A stretch of DNA of 64,000 nt, taken from the NCBI GenBank assembly GCA_038146925.1, contig JAYQSP010000011.1:930001-994000 (forward strand). The letters run 5' to 3'. Under the pieces are notes generated by a model. That model was given only the letters and a program-made list of their open reading frames with translations. It did not search any database and was not told the origin of the DNA. The stretch is from UBA830 sp038146925 (GTDB lineage Bacteria > Pseudomonadota > Alphaproteobacteria > MPNO01 > UBA830). Position 1 is the first letter of the stretch. Every line of letters begins with the position of its first letter. This document shows positions 60,602 through 64,000 of the stretch, one piece after another. A program made the position numbers and the translations under genes.

Positions 60602-61764
60602 CGGACGGCCTCGAGGATCGACGCGTAGTTGGCGACTGCCGACCCGCCCATGTTGAATACCCCGGCTATTTCCGCACCGTCGATCTGCAGGGCGCCTGCA
60701 TCGCCGCGCGCCTGCATCGCCGCCATCACGTGCATGGAGACCCCGGTTGCGCCGATGGGATGGCCCTTGGATTTCAGGCCGCCCGACGGATTGACCGGCA
60801 GCTTGCCGCCCTTGGCGGATACGCCTTCCGCGATCACTGATGCGCCGCGGCCTTTCTCGGCCAACCCCATGGCCTCGTAGATCAGCAGTTCTGCGATGGT
60901 GAAGCAGTCGTGCACTTCCACCACATCGAGGTCGTCGACGCCGATCTTGGCCCGCTCGTAGACCTGCCGCCACGCTTCTGCGGCGCCTTCGAACTGGGTC
61001 ACGTCGCGTTTTGACATCGGCAGGAAATCGTTCACATGCGACGTGGCCCGAAACAGGACGGCCTTGTCCATGCCCATTGCCGTTTCGGTATCGGCCAGAA
61101 CCACAGCGGCCGCGCCGTCGGTCACCGGTGAACAGTCCGACCGTTTCAGCGGGCCCGAGATCAGCGGGTTTTTGTCGGACGCCTCGCGGCAGAATTCGTA
61201 GCCGAGATCCTTCTGGAAATGGGCAAGCGGATTGACTGCGCCGTTTGCGTGGTTCTTTGCCGCGATCTGCGCCAGCGCATCGGACTGGTCGCCGTATTTC
61301 TGGAAATAGCTTTCGGCGATGCGGGCAAAGATATCCACGAAAGAGCCGTTCTCGCCGCCTTCTTCCTTGTAATAGCTGGCCTTGGTCAGGACCTCGCCGA
61401 TGGCCGCCCCGTTCAGCTCGGTCATTTTTTCCACCCCGACGCAAAGCACGATCCGCGCCCGGTTGGCGGCGATGGCGTTCAGGCCCTGGTGGATCGCGGC
61501 CGTGCCGGTGGCGCAGGCGTTTTCAACCCGTGTGGCCGGCTTAAAGCGCAGATCCTTGTGCGCCTGCAGGACCAGAGATGCCGGGAAATCCTGCATCACG
61601 AAGCCGCCGTTGAAATGGCCGATATAGATTTCGTCGACGTCCGCCGGCGCCACGCCCGCATCGACGAGCGCCTCGGTCGCGGCGTCGACGATCAGGGTTT
61701 CCAGTTCGACGCCTTCATGCTTGCCGAATTTGGTATGGGCCCAGCCCACGATGCAGCCGGTCAT
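60598..61764 (-). CDS. Thiolase (SCP2-type acetyl-CoA acyltransferase)
   Basis: This 388-residue thiolase catalyses Claisen-type cleavage or condensation of acyl-CoA. The nucleophile is Cys84 in VENACATGTAAIHQG. The second-site His is in EVHDCFTIAELLIYEAM, typical of SCP-x/SCP2-type thiolases, and the C-terminal GGLKSKGHPIGATG has the catalytic His. It starts at ATG 61764. It probably acts in beta-oxidation of branched or aromatic side chains with the acyl-CoA ligase nearby (inference). Confidence 0.9.
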   Translation of the reverse strand: MTGCIVGWAHTKFGKHEGVELETLIVDAATEALVDAGVAPADVDEIYIGHFNGGFVMQDFPASLVLQAHKDLRFKPATRVENACATGTAAIHQGLNAIAANRARIVLCVGVEKMTELNGAAIGEVLTKASYYKEEGGENGSFVDIFARIAESYFQKYGDQSDALAQIAAKNHANGAVNPLAHFQKDLGYEFCREASDKNPLISGPLKRSDCSPVTDGAAAVVLADTETAMGMDKAVLFRATSHVNDFLPMSKRDVTQFEGAAEAWRQVYERAKIGVDDLDVVEVHDCFTIAELLIYEAMGLAEKGRGASVIAEGVSAKGGKLPVNPSGGLKSKGHPIGATGVSMHVMAAMQARGDAGALQIDGAEIAGVFNMGGSAVANYASILEAVR

Positions 61765-61869
61765 GGCGATATCCTCTGTTGTCGTGCGTGTGATCTAATT
61801 TGGCAGGAAGCGGAAGGCGGTCAAGTCGGATGCGCGCCGTCCGCGTTTCCGAAAGTTGCCGGCCGCATG

Positions 61870-62572
61870 TCAGGCGTTCTCCGCGAGGATGCAGAGCTCG
61901 TCGCCGGGTAGCTGGTCATCCGCACCCCGGAACGGCTCGTTGTAGGGATCGGTGTTGAACCGTGGCGGGGCGAACCCATATTCCGGCAGATGCGCGGCAA
62001 AGAAGCCGGCGTCGAGGGCCAGCACATGATCCTGGTCGATTAGGGGATCCCATCCGGCGCCGAGCTCACGCGCGCAGGTTCCGCCGCCGTTGGGCACGAA
62101 GGCGATCAGCAGGCCATCCTTCTTCAGAAGGCGGTGAAACAGCGCGAACGGGTCTTTCAGGTCGGGCAGATGCTCCAGCACGTGCGACGTGAAAATGATA
62201 TCCAGAGAATTGTCGGGCAGGGCTGCGAGCTTTGCCGGGTCGTCGATGATATCGAGCCCGAGCCGGTCGCGACCGTAGCCGGCGCGCTTGCGGGATATTT
62301 CGAAGCCCGTCACGTCGTAACCGGCGGCGCGCAGCTGCCAGGTCGGTGGTTTCCTCGCGGTCGTAATCTTCCTGATAGTAATCCCTCAGCGACTCCGGTT
62401 CCGGTTTGGGCCAGCGAAACCGCAGCCCGCACGATCCGCAGGCGCGGAGTTCGATCACGGCTTTCTTGCGGCCGTCGAACCGGGTATCCGATGCGCCGCA
62501 AAACGGGCAATCCCGCGATTGTCCGGCCAGCCGCCGGCCGATCACCCATCCCAGATAGGATAACTTGCTCAT
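61870..62572 (-). pseudogene. Zinc-ribbon methyltransferase gene with an internal deletion
   Basis: From ATG 62572 the frame encodes MSKLSYLGWVIGRRLAGQSR, a zinc-ribbon CPFC...CGSCG and EPESLRDYYQEDYDREETTD. Near 62340 it jumps to another frame that encodes WQLRAAGYDVTGFEISRKRA and HVLEHLPDLKDP to 61870. In this SAM-methyltransferase family about 50-60 residues, including motif I (a GCGxG loop), lie between these parts. Both flanks are intact, so an out-of-frame internal deletion is the simplest reading. No functional enzyme is expected. Confidence 0.72.
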
Positions 62573-62626
62573 GGGAGAGAATTCCGTAATCTTCTTTAGG
62601 CGGAACAATAACACGGGGAGGACCGG

Positions 62627-63403
62627 ATGCCGCGCCGTTTCGTCGACATTTCCGTGGCGCTGGAGACCGGAATCAAGTCGGACCCGGATTTCATGCTGCC
62701 TAAAATCGCCTATCACTCGCACAAGGAAACCGCGCCGCAGCTTTGCGCCCTGTTTCCGGGGCTGGAACCCGATCAGCTTCCGGACGGCATGGGCTGGGCG
62801 ATGGAGGAAATCGAACTGACCACCCACAACGGCACGCATGTGGATGCGCCGTGGCATTACCATCCCACCATGGACGGCGGCGAACGCGCTATCACCATCG
62901 ACGAAATTCCGCTCGAATGGTGCTATCAGCCCGGCGTGAAGTTCGACTTCCGCCATTTCGATGACGGATACCTCGTGACGCCCGACGACATGCAGGCCGA
63001 ACTGGACCGCATCGGGCACGACCTACAGCCGTTGAACATCATCGTCGTCAATACGTCGGCCGGCGAACGTTACGGCGAGGACGATTATCTTACCAAGGGT
63101 TGCGGCTTCGGGCGGGAGGCGACGCTGTGGCTGACCGATCGCGGCGTACGCGTCGTCGGCACCGACGCCTGGACCTGGGATGCGCCGTTCCCCCAGACGC
63201 TGGAACGCTGGAACGAAACGAAGGACCCGTCCATCATCTGGGAAGGCCATAAGGCCGGGATGGAAAAGGGCTACTGCCAGATCGAAAAGATGGGCAATCT
63301 GGACCGGCTGCCGTCGACCGGGTTCGACGTCATCTGTTTTCCGACCAAGATCAAGGGCGCATCCGGCGGCTGGACCCGCGCCGTCGCCGTCATCGACGAA
63401 TAA
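62627..63403 (+). CDS. Cyclase-family (kynurenine formamidase-like) metal-dependent hydrolase
   Basis: This 258-residue protein has the signature THNGTHVDAPWHYHP near residue 65 (HxGTHxDxPxH), the divalent-metal site of the bacterial cyclase/KynB family, and GTDAWTWDAPF later in the chain. It would hydrolyse an amide, lactone or formamide. It ends 28 nt before the BKACE-type gene, and the two are probably co-transcribed. True kynurenine formamidase is one of several possible activities. Confidence 0.85.
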   Translation: MPRRFVDISVALETGIKSDPDFMLPKIAYHSHKETAPQLCALFPGLEPDQLPDGMGWAMEEIELTTHNGTHVDAPWHYHPTMDGGERAITIDEIPLEWCYQPGVKFDFRHFDDGYLVTPDDMQAELDRIGHDLQPLNIIVVNTSAGERYGEDDYLTKGCGFGREATLWLTDRGVRVVGTDAWTWDAPFPQTLERWNETKDPSIIWEGHKAGMEKGYCQIEKMGNLDRLPSTGFDVICFPTKIKGASGGWTRAVAVIDE

Positions 63404-63430
63404 CAATTTCAACTTAGGAACGACAAAATC

Positions 63431-64000
63431 ATGGCCAAGGACGGAAAAGTTATCATCACCTGCGCGGTTACCGGCGCGATCCACACGCCGACCATGTCGC
63501 CGCATCTGCCGATCACGCCCGACGAGGTGGCGCAGGATGCGATCGCGGCGGCGGAGGCCGGGGCGTCGATCCTGCATCTGCATGCCCGCGATCCCGACGA
63601 CGGCCATCCGGTGCCCGACCCGGAAGTGTTCATGGAATTCCTGCCGCGCATCAAGCAGGCGACCGACGCGGTGGTGAACATCACCACCGGCGGCGGCCAC
63701 GGCATGACGCTGGAGGAGCGCTGTGCCGCGGCGCTGGCGGTCAGCCCGGAAATGACGTCGCTTAACATGGGGTCGATGAATTTCGGCCTGTTCCCGATCC
63801 TCGACAAGAAGCTCGACTGGCAGCACCAGTGGGAGCCGGATTACCTGGAAATGACGCGGGACTTCATCTTCCGCAACACGTTCAAGGACATCGAGTGGGT
63901 GCTCAAAACGCTGGGCGAGGAGCACGGCGTCCGATTCGAGTTCGAATGCTACGACATGGGGCATCTGTATAATCTTGCTCACTTCGTCGACCGCGGGCTG
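63431..64000 (+). CDS. BKACE-family beta-keto acid cleavage protein (3' part outside the window)
   Basis: The first 190 residues match the 3-keto-5-aminohexanoate cleavage/BKACE family, which cleaves beta-keto acids with acetyl-CoA in a Zn2+-dependent reaction. It starts MAKDGKVIITCAVTGAIHTP and contains the metal-site segments AGASILHLHARDPDDGHP and ITTGGGHGMTLEERC, with FEFECYDMGHLYNL near the end. The frame is open to the window edge. The substrate is unknown. Confidence 0.88.
   Translation, partial: MAKDGKVIITCAVTGAIHTPTMSPHLPITPDEVAQDAIAAAEAGASILHLHARDPDDGHPVPDPEVFMEFLPRIKQATDAVVNITTGGGHGMTLEERCAAALAVSPEMTSLNMGSMNFGLFPILDKKLDWQHQWEPDYLEMTRDFIFRNTFKDIEWVLKTLGEEHGVRFEFECYDMGHLYNLAHFVDRGL

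Noticed and set aside
1..64000. CRISPR array, prophage, insertion sequence or integron
   Set aside because: No regularly spaced repeats, transposase, integrase, phage structural gene or attC-like element was seen. The only notable direct repeat is the 167-bp duplication at 37811-38145.

Overview
The window looks like a piece of an alphaproteobacterial chromosome, probably of a Rhodospirillales-like aerobic heterotroph (inference). The reasons are the moderately high GC content, the order murA - DUF2948 - hisG - hisD - UPF0262 - low-Mr phosphatase - infA - maf - RNase G - yacG - tRNA-Phe, which is typical of that class, and the abundance of CoA, glutathione and aromatic-type catabolic families. 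There is no rRNA operon, CRISPR array, prophage or recognisable insertion sequence.

Layout. 1-20.7 kb is a catabolic region on both strands: a thioesterase, a CoA-transferase pair, two 4,5-dihydroxyphthalate-decarboxylase-like (Pht5-like) proteins, two glutathione transferases, an amidohydrolase, a polysaccharide-deacetylase-fold hydrolase, an MBL-fold hydrolase, and a minus-strand group of Fe(II)/2OG oxygenases, a GMC oxidoreductase and a DsbA/FrnE-like thiol oxidoreductase. 20.7-24.7 kb holds PilZ, DnaJ, an old-yellow-enzyme flavoprotein, a hydrolase/SnoaL fusion and tRNA-Thr(GGU). 24.8-33.1 kb is the conserved housekeeping block ending at tRNA-Phe(GAA). 34.1-35.3 kb is a divergent DUF1826/MerC pair separated by two Zur-box-like sites. 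35.4-39.2 kb has two MaoC-like genes and then a decaying stretch: a methyltransferase pseudogene, a Rieske oxygenase stub, and a third Pht5-like gene broken by a 167-bp tandem duplication. 40.9-48.2 kb is a tight minus-strand operon of an alcohol-dehydrogenase-like protein, a CoxL-type molybdenum hydroxylase subunit, HyuA and HyuB. 48.3-57 kb carries an AsmA-like protein, an amidase, cytochrome c', two LysR genes (one with an in-frame TAG), an amidohydrolase and a tungstate-type ABC transporter (tupB-tupC-tupA). 57-64 kb has a ceramidase-like membrane protein next to an acyl-CoA ligase, a secreted protein of unknown function, an SCP2-type thiolase, a deleted methyltransferase, a cyclase-family hydrolase and the start of a BKACE-family gene.

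The most interesting signal is at 9100-9720 (minus strand). A DsbA/FrnE-family gene carries an in-frame TGA exactly at the first cysteine of its CPWC active site, and a 7-bp hairpin with a CGUGC loop starts 13 nt after the TGA. This is the expected architecture of a bacterial selenoprotein (UPWC) with a SECIS element. A caution is that at least two other otherwise intact genes here (DUF4126 at 10838-11494 and LysR at 51291-52184) have a single in-frame TAA or TAG, and several genes are truncated or deleted, so nonsense mutation or sequence error must be excluded.
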